A stretch of DNA of 64,000 nucleotides from Nostoc sp. CHAB 5836 (lineage in GTDB: Bacteria; Cyanobacteriota; Cyanobacteriia; Cyanobacteriales; Nostocaceae): positions 1-64,000 of the forward strand of contig NZ_JAIVFV010000003.1 in the NCBI RefSeq assembly GCF_020829445.1, written 5' to 3'. Numbering within the stretch: position 1 is the stretch's first letter; each line of letters opens with the position of its first letter. Shown piece after piece: positions 43,716 through 52,618 of this stretch. The notes under the pieces were generated by a model that did no database searches, was not told where the DNA came from, and saw nothing but the letters and a program-made list of their open reading frames with translations. Position numbers and translations under genes: made by a program.

Positions 43716-46127
43716 ATGTATGAACTAGTTCAAGCTGTCTTCAACGGTGATGAAAAAACTGCTCTGCATCAGTTGATTTATGCGTTGAGTGCTTCAGGTA
43801 AGCGTTACTTCCTGAGAAATGAGATTTTGCAAGCCTTTGCCGACCACTGTCATCAATCCGAAAAGCCAGCCTATTTCTACTATTCTTCTTCTGTTGGCAA
43901 ACTGATACAGTACACCCACGAAATAATTCTTGAAGATGAAAGTACTTGGTTCGTGGTTCGACCAAGGATTGCTAACCAGGAAGTTTGGCAACTCACAGCC
44001 AACTTTAGCAGCTTTGAGCAGATGACGCCTCAAGCGCTGCTAGATGTGAGAGATCGCTTAGTCAACCGCTACCAACCCCACATCCTCGAAATCGACCTCC
44101 ACCCCTTCTATGAAGGTTCCCCAAGAATCGACGACGCAAGAAATATTGGTCAAGGTTTAGCTTTTCTCAACCGTTACCTGTGCAATCAATTGTTGACTGA
44201 CCCCGAATATTGGGTAGAAATGTTATTTCAAGCATTACATAGGTTGCAATACGATGGTATTCCCCTCTTGTTGAGCGATCGCATTTCTTCCGGTATTCAG
44301 TTAGCCAAACAAATTAAGCAAGCGCTCAAATTGTTGAGTGAGCGATCGCCCCATGAACCTTACGAAAAATTTAGCTTTGATCTCCAAGAACTCGGCTTTG
44401 AGCCGGGTTGGGGTAACACTGCGGCGCGAGTCTCCGAAACCCTAGAACTCCTCGACCGACTCATTTACTCTCCAGAACCGGGCATTTTAGAAACATTTGT
44501 AGCCCGCGTCCCCGCCGTCTTTCGCGTCGTCCTCATTTCCATCCACGGCTGGATCGGACAGGAAGATGTTTTGGGAAGAGATGAAACACTCGGTCAAGTT
44601 ATCTACGTCCTCGAACAAGCTCGCAGCTTAGAAAATGAACTGCGGGAACAAATTAAGCTCGCTGGACTCAACCAGCTGGGCATTAAACCCCATGTAATTA
44701 TTCTGACTCGCTTAATCCCTAACTGTGAAGAGACATTTTGCAACCTGCCTTTAGAAAAAGTCCAACATACTGAAAATGCTTGGATATTGCGCGTTCCTTT
44801 TGGTGAATTCAATCCAGAAATCACTAACAATTGGATTTCTAAATTTGATATTTGGCCTTATTTAGAACAATTTGCTATAGATGCAGAAAAAGAACTACTA
44901 GCTCAATTTAAAGGCAAACCTAGTCTGATCGTTGGCAATTATAGTGACGGTAATTTAGTGGCCTTTCTCCTATCTCGTCGCATGAAAGTTACCCAGTGCA
45001 ACATTGCCCATTCCTTGGAAAAACCTAAATATCTATTTAGCAATTTATATTGGCAAGATTTAGAAGAACAATATCATTTCTCGGCACAATTCACCGCCGA
45101 TTTGATTAGCATGAATGCAGCCGACTTTATTATTACATCGTCCTATCAAGAAATTGTCGGCACACCTGACACCATAGGTCAATACGAGTCGTACAAATGG
45201 TTTACGATGCCGCAACTGTATCATGTGGTTGATGGAATTGACTTGTTTAGTCCTAAATTTAACTTAGTGCCACCGGGAGTAAATGAAAATATTTTCTTTC
45301 CCTATAGCCAAAAAGAAAACCGAGATTCTCACCTTCGTACACAAGTTCACGATCTACTTTTTAGCCGCGAAGACGCCCGAATATTTGGTCATTTAGATCA
45401 CCCTAATAAGCGACCAATATTTGCCGTTGATACCATCAGTTCAATCAAAAACTTCACTGGTTTAGCTGAATGCTTTGGTAAAAGTCAGGCGTTGCAAGAG
45501 CGTTGTAACCTAATCCTTGTAAGTAGTAAACTGCATCCAGATGAAGCTATAAACTCAGAAGAAGCAGAAGAAATTCAAAAACTCCACGACATTATTGATC
45601 AATATCATCTTTATAGCAAGATTCGCTGGGTGGGAATGCGTATCCCCAGCAGTGAACTCGGCGAAGCCTACCGAGTAGTTGCAGATTCTCAGGGGATTTA
45701 TGTCCATTTTGCCCGCTTTGAATCCTTCGGTCGGAGTATTTTGGAAGCGATGATTTCCGGTTTGCCAACTTTTGCGACTCAATTTGGCGGTTCTTTAGAA
45801 ATTATCGAGAACCAAGAAAACCGATTTAATGTTAATCCTACAGATTTAGAAGGAACAGCAACGAAAATTTTAGACTTCCTTGAACAATGCGATACTCGTG
45901 CTGAATACTGGTACGAAGTTTCAGAATGGATGAGTCAGCGAATTCATCATAAATATAATTGGCATTTACATAGCAATCAATTACTATTGCTTGCTAAAAT
46001 GTTTAGTTTTTGGAACTTGGTTGCTCCCGAAAATAACGAAGCTAGAGATCGGTACATGGAAACCTTATTTCATCTCATTTATAAACCCAGAGTTGAAAAG
46101 ATTTTGGAAAAACACATGGGGGGATGA
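43716..46127 (+). CDS. susA: sucrose synthase
   Basis: 803 aa, full length for sucrose synthase. N-terminal regulatory part, then GT4-type catalytic domain with the E-x7-E motif in FARFESFGRSILEAMISGLPTFAT, FSPKFNLVPPGVNENIFFPY and RPIFAVDTISSIKNFTGLAE. It interconverts sucrose plus NDP with NDP-glucose and fructose; in Anabaena it feeds glucose units from sucrose into glycogen and is needed for diazotrophic growth by heterocyst supply. The stop codon is the first tga of a gatgagggg array, so the end of the gene abuts a repeat. Confidence 0.96.
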   Translation: MYELVQAVFNGDEKTALHQLIYALSASGKRYFLRNEILQAFADHCHQSEKPAYFYYSSSVGKLIQYTHEIILEDESTWFVVRPRIANQEVWQLTANFSSFEQMTPQALLDVRDRLVNRYQPHILEIDLHPFYEGSPRIDDARNIGQGLAFLNRYLCNQLLTDPEYWVEMLFQALHRLQYDGIPLLLSDRISSGIQLAKQIKQALKLLSERSPHEPYEKFSFDLQELGFEPGWGNTAARVSETLELLDRLIYSPEPGILETFVARVPAVFRVVLISIHGWIGQEDVLGRDETLGQVIYVLEQARSLENELREQIKLAGLNQLGIKPHVIILTRLIPNCEETFCNLPLEKVQHTENAWILRVPFGEFNPEITNNWISKFDIWPYLEQFAIDAEKELLAQFKGKPSLIVGNYSDGNLVAFLLSRRMKVTQCNIAHSLEKPKYLFSNLYWQDLEEQYHFSAQFTADLISMNAADFIITSSYQEIVGTPDTIGQYESYKWFTMPQLYHVVDGIDLFSPKFNLVPPGVNENIFFPYSQKENRDSHLRTQVHDLLFSREDARIFGHLDHPNKRPIFAVDTISSIKNFTGLAECFGKSQALQERCNLILVSSKLHPDEAINSEEAEEIQKLHDIIDQYHLYSKIRWVGMRIPSSELGEAYRVVADSQGIYVHFARFESFGRSILEAMISGLPTFATQFGGSLEIIENQENRFNVNPTDLEGTATKILDFLEQCDTRAEYWYEVSEWMSQRIHHKYNWHLHSNQLLLLAKMFSFWNLVAPENNEARDRYMETLFHLIYKPRVEKILEKHMGG

Positions 46128-46160
46128 GGGGGATGAGGGGGATGAGGGAGATGAGGAAGA
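46115..46160. repeat. 9-mer array (GGATGAGGG)n at the susA stop
   Basis: Five copies of gatgagggg/gatgaggga. The first unit supplies the TGA stop codon of susA. Same type as 14311-14412 and 62745-62822. Confidence 0.9.
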
Positions 46161-46314
46161 GACTGATTCATCCACCTCGGAACTGGATTCATCTCTGTCC
46201 CTAATGCCCAATTCCCAATACAACTAACTCTACCAGAGGCTGCGCCAACGACTTACCTCGACAACGCTTGCCACAAGTCGCTCAGTACAAGTGCCCAATT
46301 CTCAATCCCAACTT

Positions 46315-49300
46315 ATGCAAACAAAAGGTCGTTCTCGCCATTTTATATACACAGACTGGATATTAATCGAAACCCAGTTTGACCCTGAGCAATTGCACTC
46401 CAAAGAAACCGTCTTTACAATCGGCAATGGATACCTGGGAACAAGGGGCAGTTTTGAGGAAGGTTATCCTCATGCATTGCCAGCTACTTTTATCCACGGT
46501 GTCTACGATGATGTGCCAGTGGTGTACACTGAACTGGTAAATTGCCCTGACTGGCTACCTTTGGTAGTGATTGTCAATGGCGATCGCTTCCGTCTGGATC
46601 AAGGTGAGATATTGGGTTACGATCGCCAGCTTGATTTACGTCAAGGACTACTGATCCGCGCCTTGCGTTGGCGCTCTCCTGGTGGAAATACTATAGATAT
46701 CAGTTTTGAACGCTTTGCTAGTCTTGCAGATCCACACGTGTTGGGACTACGCTGCCATTTAACGCCAGTAGATTTTGATGGGTTAATCGAAGTTCAAGCT
46801 AGTATCAACGGCTATCCAGAAAATCAGGGTTTTAATCACTGGGAAGGACTAGACCAGGGTAAGACTGAGGAAGGAATCTGGTTGCAACGCCGCACCCGCA
46901 ACTCCCGAATTGAACTCTGTATGGCAGCTAAGGTGACAATATTAGGCACTGAAGCATCTTTGCAAGTCAGTACCGCACCTGGTTATCCTAGCTTGACTAC
47001 AAACTTCTTGGCTAAAGCACAACAGACCGTGACGGTGGAAAAACTAGTGACAGTTTTTACCTCGCGGGACATTGAAACACCAGCCGCAGCAGCTCAAGAA
47101 AAACTCGCGCACCTGTCAGACTACGCAACATTACTAAAAGCCAATCAAGAGGCATGGGATGAGGTTTGGCAGCAAAGTGACATCCTCATTGAAGGGGATA
47201 GCACAGCTACTTTTGCTGTTCGCTACAATCTGTTTCAGCTGCTGATTGCTGGGCCACGGGATGATGACAGGGTGAGCATTGCTGCTAAAACCCTTTCCGG
47301 GTTTGGCTATCGTGGTCATATCTTTTGGGATACAGAAATTTTTATGCAGCCCTTGTTTCTGTTTACCCAACCAAAGATCGCTCGTAATTTACTCACTTAC
47401 CGTTGGCACACCTTACCAGGAGCGAGACGCAAGGCAGCCCATTACGGCTATAAAGGGGCAATGTTTGCCTGGGAAAGTGCTGATACCGGGGATGAAGTGA
47501 CACCACGTTGGGCTATCGGCAGTGATTTTTATGGTGAAGACGTGCGGATTTGGTGCCGCGATCGCGAAATTCATATTAATGCAGATATTCCCTATGCCGT
47601 TTGGAACTATTGGCAAACCACTGGTGATGATGACTGGATGGAAAAGTGCGGCGCAGAGATGATCTTGGATGCCGCGATCTTTTGGGGTAGCCGCGTCGAA
47701 TTCAATCCTGAGCGCCAAAAGTATGAAATTCGGGGAGTGATCGGAGCAGATGAATATCATGAATTCGTCCACAACAACGCCTTTACCAACCGCATGGCGC
47801 AATGGCATCTAGAGAAAGCGATCGCAGTTTATGATTGGCTGTTTCACAAATTCCCCGAACGAGTCACCGAACTAGAACAGAAACTAAAACTCACCTCCCA
47901 AGAGCGATCGCACTGGCAAGATATCATCGCCAAAATATTGTTTCTTGATGATCCATCAACAGAAATAATCGAGCAGTTTGAGGGATTTTTCCAATTGGAA
48001 GATATCAACTTAGCAGACCATGAACCACGCGATCGCTCCATCCAAGCCATCTTGGGTATGGAGAAAACTAATAAATCTCAACTAATCAAGCAGCCAGACG
48101 TATTAATGCTACTATATTTAATGCGAGAGTCAGCAGATTTCCCCTACAACGAAAAGGCATTGCAGTCCAACTGGGACTACTACGCACCCCGCACCGATAT
48201 TACCTATGGTTCATCTCTTGGCCCAGCAGTTCAAGCTATTTTAGCTTCAGATTTGGGCAAATCAACGGAAGCTTACGAACAGTTTATGCGGGCGTTAATG
48301 GTGGATCTTGAAGATAACCGAGGTAACACCAGCGATGGAATTCACGGCGCTAGTGCAGGTGGTATTTGGCAAGCTGTAATTTTTGGATTCGGCGGCATCC
48401 AAATAACCGAAAATGGCCCTGTAGCCAACCCCCACCTACCCCCAGGCTGGACGCGCCTGAAGTTTAAACTGCACTGGCAAGGGTTATGGCACGACTTTGA
48501 TCTGCATCGGGGATTGGGCATGGGGCATGGGGGAGCCAGCGCTGTGGGCGGGTTTCCCGACTTGAGGCCACTGGCGTCATCGGGCATTGGCCATGGGAAT
48601 AAGGAGACAAGCAGACAACCAGACAAGCAGACAACGCAGATAACCGATGCCCAATCCCCAATACTCAACATCCAAGGATTCATCTTCGACCTAGATGGTG
48701 TGCTAACAGATACAGCAGAACTTCACTATCTAGCTTGGCAGAAGCTAGCAGATGAAGAGGGTATACCCTTTAATCGACAAGCTAACGAAGCCCTGCGGGG
48801 TGTCTCGCGTCGTGCTTCCCTGATGCTGATTATTGGGAATAGACTTTATTCGGAAGCACAAATTGAGGAGATGATGGAGCGCAAGAATCGCTATTATGTG
48901 AAATTGCTCGAAAACATCACATCCCAGGATTTGTTACCAGGTGCGATCGCCCTCTTGGATGAACTGCGGCAAGGGGGGATTAAAATTGGTATTGGTTCAG
49001 CTAGCAAAAATGCCCGCACAGTGATCGAGCGATTGGGCATTGCCGACAAAGTAGACGCGATCGCTGACGGTTACAGTGTACAACAACCCAAGCCAGCACC
49101 CGACTTATTTCTATACGCAGCCAAGCAGCTAGGACTAGAACCAGAGCAATCTGTAGTTGTAGAAGATGCCGCAGCAGGCATTGAGGCTGCTTTAGCTGCT
49201 GGTATGTGGGCAGTAGGACTCGGCCCCATTGAACGAGTTGGAGCTGCTCATGTTGTTTTACCCAGCCTAACAGGTATTAAATGGGCAAATTTAAAGGCCA

Positions 49301-49338
49301 AATTAAGCAATATTGCCAGACAAAAACATCATAAGTAG
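46315..49338 (+). CDS. GH65 glycoside phosphorylase fused to beta-phosphoglucomutase
   Basis: 1007 aa from the ATG at 46315 (an in-frame GTG at 46291 lies in repeat-like DNA). Residues 1-730 are a GH65 (alpha/alpha)6 phosphorylase, with catalytic acid Glu480 in VIGADEYHEFVHNNAFTNRMAQWHL and GAMFAWESADTGDEVTP. Residues about 785-1007 are a beta-phosphoglucomutase HAD domain with motif FDLDGVLTDTAELHYLAWQ, GSASKNARTVIERLG and VVEDAAAGIEAALAAGMWAVG. Phosphorolysis of maltose, trehalose or kojibiose gives beta-glucose 1-phosphate, and the second domain turns it into glucose 6-phosphate. The linker (about 735-785) is encoded by repeat-like DNA. Confidence 0.93.
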   Translation: MQTKGRSRHFIYTDWILIETQFDPEQLHSKETVFTIGNGYLGTRGSFEEGYPHALPATFIHGVYDDVPVVYTELVNCPDWLPLVVIVNGDRFRLDQGEILGYDRQLDLRQGLLIRALRWRSPGGNTIDISFERFASLADPHVLGLRCHLTPVDFDGLIEVQASINGYPENQGFNHWEGLDQGKTEEGIWLQRRTRNSRIELCMAAKVTILGTEASLQVSTAPGYPSLTTNFLAKAQQTVTVEKLVTVFTSRDIETPAAAAQEKLAHLSDYATLLKANQEAWDEVWQQSDILIEGDSTATFAVRYNLFQLLIAGPRDDDRVSIAAKTLSGFGYRGHIFWDTEIFMQPLFLFTQPKIARNLLTYRWHTLPGARRKAAHYGYKGAMFAWESADTGDEVTPRWAIGSDFYGEDVRIWCRDREIHINADIPYAVWNYWQTTGDDDWMEKCGAEMILDAAIFWGSRVEFNPERQKYEIRGVIGADEYHEFVHNNAFTNRMAQWHLEKAIAVYDWLFHKFPERVTELEQKLKLTSQERSHWQDIIAKILFLDDPSTEIIEQFEGFFQLEDINLADHEPRDRSIQAILGMEKTNKSQLIKQPDVLMLLYLMRESADFPYNEKALQSNWDYYAPRTDITYGSSLGPAVQAILASDLGKSTEAYEQFMRALMVDLEDNRGNTSDGIHGASAGGIWQAVIFGFGGIQITENGPVANPHLPPGWTRLKFKLHWQGLWHDFDLHRGLGMGHGGASAVGGFPDLRPLASSGIGHGNKETSRQPDKQTTQITDAQSPILNIQGFIFDLDGVLTDTAELHYLAWQKLADEEGIPFNRQANEALRGVSRRASLMLIIGNRLYSEAQIEEMMERKNRYYVKLLENITSQDLLPGAIALLDELRQGGIKIGIGSASKNARTVIERLGIADKVDAIADGYSVQQPKPAPDLFLYAAKQLGLEPEQSVVVEDAAAGIEAALAAGMWAVGLGPIERVGAAHVVLPSLTGIKWANLKAKLSNIARQKHHK

Positions 49339-49390
49339 GTCGGCGCAATTAAAGCTAACTGGCTAAGGCTGTCACTTGTACTGCCCTTAT
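49336..49390. repeat. fragment of the TAAGTAGGTCGG element at a stop codon
   Basis: TAAGTAGGTCGGCGCAATTA and ctaactggctaaggctgtc are an inverted end of the element at 40692 and 57454. The TAA is the stop codon of the GH65 fusion gene. Confidence 0.6.
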
Positions 49391-49514
49391 AGCGGTTTTC
49401 GCTTGGATGCAATACAGTTTGACCTCACTTCCATTCCTCTCTCCTTTTAGGAGAGAGGCTTTGAATATTACTCCCCAACGCTAGTAGGGAAGGGGCTGGG
49501 GGTTAGGTCTGTAT

Positions 49515-49661
49515 CAATACGGTTCAGTTAAGGCTAAAACTCTGTTATCCAAGTCAATTTTTTAACGTAGACGCTTCGGCTTGCCGCAGGCTACCGCCAA
49601 GGCGCAGAGGACGCAGAGAGTAGAAAGAGAAGGAAAAAAATTGCTTAACTGAACTGTATTG
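49515..49661. mobile_element. MITE, CAATAC family, 10-bp duplication AGGTCTGTAT
   Basis: 147 bp from CAATACGGTTCAGTTAAG to TTAACTGAACTGTATTG. Exact 10-bp repeats AGGTCTGTAT at 49505-49514 and 49662-49671. It contains a G/C-rich insert (cgcttcggcttgccgcagg) relative to the short copies. Confidence 0.9.
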
Positions 49662-49818
49662 AGGTCTGTATTCCATGCAATTGAGAATCGCTATAAGAGC
49701 GGGACGCACTCGCGTTCGACTACGCTCAGGAACCGCGCAGCCGAAGTAGCGTAGTCGAAGTAAGTCGAGGTAAGTCGAAGTATTGGTCACTAGTAAAGAT
49801 TTTAAGGCCTACTTCCCT

Positions 49819-50274
49819 CTAGTTCTCAGTCGCGGTGTTTTTCCGGTTTTGGGTCTGGCTCTTGGGCAACGCTTGCTTTCGCGCTGGGTTCTGTCCTGCC
49901 TTGCGCCGTGTTTTTGGGGTCGCTACCTGTTCCGTCAGCGTGGGGTCTGTCGCCAGTTCCAGGTTTAGCTGGGTGGTTTGGCTGTTGTCAGGTTGTTGCC
50001 CCTGCTCAGTCTCCAGTTCAGTTGTCTCTGTTTTAGCAGTTTGGGCGGCCAACTCCCGCCCCAGCTTCTGGGCGATCGCCTCCCGCACAAATTCCAGCCT
50101 GCGATCGCCCAAATTCCTAAGCGCCTCATCCATCGAGGACGTAAGCCGAATATTTAAAAGTTTCTCTAGAGGCTCAATCCCAGCCGCATCACGTTTAATA
50201 GTCTTACCAAATTCTGGGTTCCCTCCAGGGCGACCGCTAGCCAAACTACCCATATTTTTCTCTAATATCTGCAT
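49819..50274 (-). CDS. ribbon-helix-helix-like protein with basic tail
   Basis: 151 aa from ATG 50274; ATG 50253 (MGSLASGRPGGNP) is an equal alternative. Residues about 38-75 (LNIRLTSSMDEALRNLGDRRLEFVREAIAQKLGRELA) have the look of a short DNA-binding RHH or antitoxin-type segment; the rest is Gln/Thr-rich with a basic C-terminal tail (KTRRKAGQNPARKQALPK). No cognate toxin is next to it. A plus-strand frame over the same bases is a shadow. Assignment to RHH is tentative. Confidence 0.6.
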   Translation of the reverse strand: MQILEKNMGSLASGRPGGNPEFGKTIKRDAAGIEPLEKLLNIRLTSSMDEALRNLGDRRLEFVREAIAQKLGRELAAQTAKTETTELETEQGQQPDNSQTTQLNLELATDPTLTEQVATPKTRRKAGQNPARKQALPKSQTQNRKNTATEN

Positions 50275-50728
50275 TGAGATTCTAGCAAGTATACACGCTA
50301 TCTTCTTAAACCCCCACATTCAGCAAGCCCTAATTATACTCAATTTTTTGCCCTCCGCAGGTTGTTTTGTCAAAACCGGAATTGGGATAAAACGGCTACA
50401 ACTAAGTCCTGGCAATAAATTCACGTTTTTTATCATCTATGGGGGGTGAGCGAAGTTTTTACTCTCAAACAGGCTAAGTTTGTTGAGAATAGTGTCAATC
50501 ACCTCAACTTTCACACTTACCAGAGTTGCGTTAGCGTAGCTCACCGAAGGGATCGCAGAGTGCAGAATATAGGTTCAATGCTTGAAACACAAGTCATAGT
50601 TGGTTTATGAAAAATACCAAGATTTTCAAACTAACCTGCGAAATCTGGGCTTTACGTCACAGTAAGTTCCGTTTGCCTAGTGCAAGATCGGCTAAACTTG
50701 CATTGAGACTCATCATGGAGTAACCTTG
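50275..50728. other. intergenic, no gene seen
   Basis: Plain DNA with a small repeat-like fragment near 50526-50552 (gcgttagcgtagctcaccg). It contains presumably the promoters of the divergent neighbours. Confidence 0.4.
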
Positions 50729-51310
50729 ATGCTACATATTAAATATAGATTTCAAAGCTTTGAAGAATACCTATCTTATGATGATGGCACAGATAAACTC
50801 TATGAGTTGTTTAATGGAGAGTTAATCGAGATGCCTCCAGAGTCAGGAATTAATGTTGAGATTGCCACGTTTCTATTAATTCAATTTGCATCTCTACTAG
50901 ACTATAGAAGAGTGCGAGGACATGGTTTAGAACTGGAAGTCAGAGGAGAACCTAGAAACCGTTACCCCGATCTGACAATTATTCGCCAAGAGCATATTCA
51001 GCAGTTAGCAAAACGTAACACTATTCGCTTAGAGATGCTACCGCCTCTACTGGTGATTGAAGTGGTTAGTCCCGGAGAATTGCAACGAGATAGAGATTTT
51101 ATCGCCAAGCGATCGCAGTATCAAGATTGTGGGATTCCTGAATATTGGATTATTGACCCCGAAGCTCAGACTATATTAATCTTAGAACTCATTGACAAAA
51201 CTTACACTGAGATAGGTAACTTTTCTGGTAATGATTTAGTTGTATCGCCGCAATTTAGTCAACTAAATCTCAAAGTATCACAAATCTTTGATGCAGTAAA
51301 TCAAGCTTAA
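50729..51310 (+). CDS. Uma2-family (DUF820) protein
   Basis: 193 aa from ATG 50729, with GGAG 8 nt upstream. Uma2 motifs: FQSFEEYLSYDDGTDKLYELFNGELIEMPPESG, YPDLTIIRQEH, PLLVIEVVSPGELQRDRDFIAKRSQYQDCGIPEYWIID. D, E and K fold positions are present. It is closest in layout to the copy at 23962-24576. Confidence 0.88.
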   Translation: MLHIKYRFQSFEEYLSYDDGTDKLYELFNGELIEMPPESGINVEIATFLLIQFASLLDYRRVRGHGLELEVRGEPRNRYPDLTIIRQEHIQQLAKRNTIRLEMLPPLLVIEVVSPGELQRDRDFIAKRSQYQDCGIPEYWIIDPEAQTILILELIDKTYTEIGNFSGNDLVVSPQFSQLNLKVSQIFDAVNQA

Positions 51311-51603
51311 AGATAAATTGCGTTCGGCTTTGCCGTTGCCCCTTGGGCAATCGCCTGTTTTGGGTATCGGCTCAATAAGTCGGGGTGGCGAATAAAAGTA
51401 AGAGGCTAGACTGTACCGAGAACGAATCTCAGTTTGCAGTACTCCAGATTGCACCATTGGTAGTTGGACTACGTTAGAGTAATCCAAGAAATAAATGATC
51501 CAAAATGCTGGGATACTGGAGAAATAAAATGAAATAGCCCTGGTATTTAAATAAGGTCTAATAAATTACTATATAAATCCGGCAGCATTTACCTAATCGT
51601 AAT
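51311..51603. other. intergenic with a single repeat end
   Basis: Holds a lone end atgaaatagccctgg (51528-51542), the same terminus as the element at 55269-55676. No gene seen. Confidence 0.5.
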
Positions 51604-52149
51604 TTGAGAACCGTGCAAATTCATCCTTACTCAGAATTTAACCAGAGCCGCGATCGCACTAAACAGGGGTTGCAAAAATTGCTCGATCGCCTTGTCAGGT
51701 CAATAGAGCAAAATGAGTTAGTCCGCCAAACTACCAATCAACTCAGAGAATCGCTTCAGGTTGACCGGGTAGTGTTGTATTATTTTTACGGGCAGTGGCA
51801 AGGACAGGTTACTTTTGAATCTTTGAGTTCTAAAGAATTCTCAATACTTGGTTCCACTGGCCCAGATGATTGTTTTAACAATGAGTATGCTGCTTTATAC
51901 TTAGCTGGACGGATAAGAGCGATCGCTGATATTGAATTAGAGCCAATCGAGTCTTGTCACCGAGATTTTCTGGGCAGTATGCAGGTTCGTGCTAATTTGG
52001 TTGTACCAATTTTGATTCCCAGAGGATTATGGGGATTGCTAGCAGCACATCACTGTCAAGGGCCTCACGATTGGTCGCCATCAGATATAGAAATGATGCA
52101 AACGGGCGCACAAACTCTAGCAACGGATCGTAACATTGTGGAGAGTTAA
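51604..52149 (+). CDS. single-domain GAF protein, DXCF-type cyanobacteriochrome-like
   Basis: 181 aa, one GAF domain (about 33-178) and no output domain. Two diagnostic cysteines are present: Cys90 in DDCF (GPDDCFNNEY) and Cys118 in SCHRDFL, with a 28-residue gap, the same as I recall between Cys494 and Cys522 of TePixJ. The segment after Cys118 (MQVRANLVVPILIPRGLWGLLAAHHC) is typical of bilin-binding GAF domains. It should bind phycocyanobilin/phycoviolobilin and act as a light sensor, perhaps as a small diffusible signaller. The start is TTG 51604 or GTG 51613 and is uncertain. Pigment binding needs proof. Confidence 0.8.
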   Translation: MRTVQIHPYSEFNQSRDRTKQGLQKLLDRLVRSIEQNELVRQTTNQLRESLQVDRVVLYYFYGQWQGQVTFESLSSKEFSILGSTGPDDCFNNEYAALYLAGRIRAIADIELEPIESCHRDFLGSMQVRANLVVPILIPRGLWGLLAAHHCQGPHDWSPSDIEMMQTGAQTLATDRNIVES

Positions 52150-52219
52150 AATAATTCGGAATTCATGCCGTGTGCAAGTCAAACCTAACCCCCAACCCCT
52201 TCCCTACTAGCCCTCCCCA

Positions 52220-52591
52220 TTATTGAGTACATTGCAACAGTTGTGCTTGAGGATAGTCTTTTTGTAGTTGCAACTGCCGTTGTGGCTGCGGGCGTCCGTA
52301 AGTCGATAACTGTTGTAATACTTTAGGCTCAGGTGGAGTTGACAACTGCTCCTCTCCTAGACTGCTGAACAAGACGACAGATTGTAATTGCAAACGACGT
52401 TGCTGGTGCTGCTGATAAAGTTGAGTGTAAGTCTGAACAACCTGCTGCCACTCTGTCGCTGGACAATAGCTGCGATCGATCAGTATTGTGATTGCCGGAA
52501 TTGCAAAGAACCAACTGATCAGCACTCCGGTGATTAAAAACACTAACCAACTGAGTCCTAAAGTTTTGAGGAGTTGCGTGTTGAGGTTCAT
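52220..52591 (-). CDS. small membrane protein of the VWA operon
   Basis: 123 aa. One N-terminal membrane segment (LLKTLGLSWLVFLITGVLISWFF) is followed by a Gln-rich helical/coiled part (YTQLYQQHQQRRLQLQS) outside or inside the membrane. It is 27 bp downstream of the solute-binding/VWA gene. No family recognised; probably part of the same membrane complex. Confidence 0.65.
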   Translation of the reverse strand: MNLNTQLLKTLGLSWLVFLITGVLISWFFAIPAITILIDRSYCPATEWQQVVQTYTQLYQQHQQRRLQLQSVVLFSSLGEEQLSTPPEPKVLQQLSTYGRPQPQRQLQLQKDYPQAQLLQCTQ

Positions 52592-52618
52592 TGTTGTGAT
52601 TTTTCTAAAATTACTGGA

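Noticed and set aside
49835-50449. 204-aa open frame on the plus strand
   Set aside because: It lies opposite the RHH-like gene, is Cys/Ser/Phe-rich without a known signature, and the minus-strand frame has better composition and a DNA-binding-like segment.
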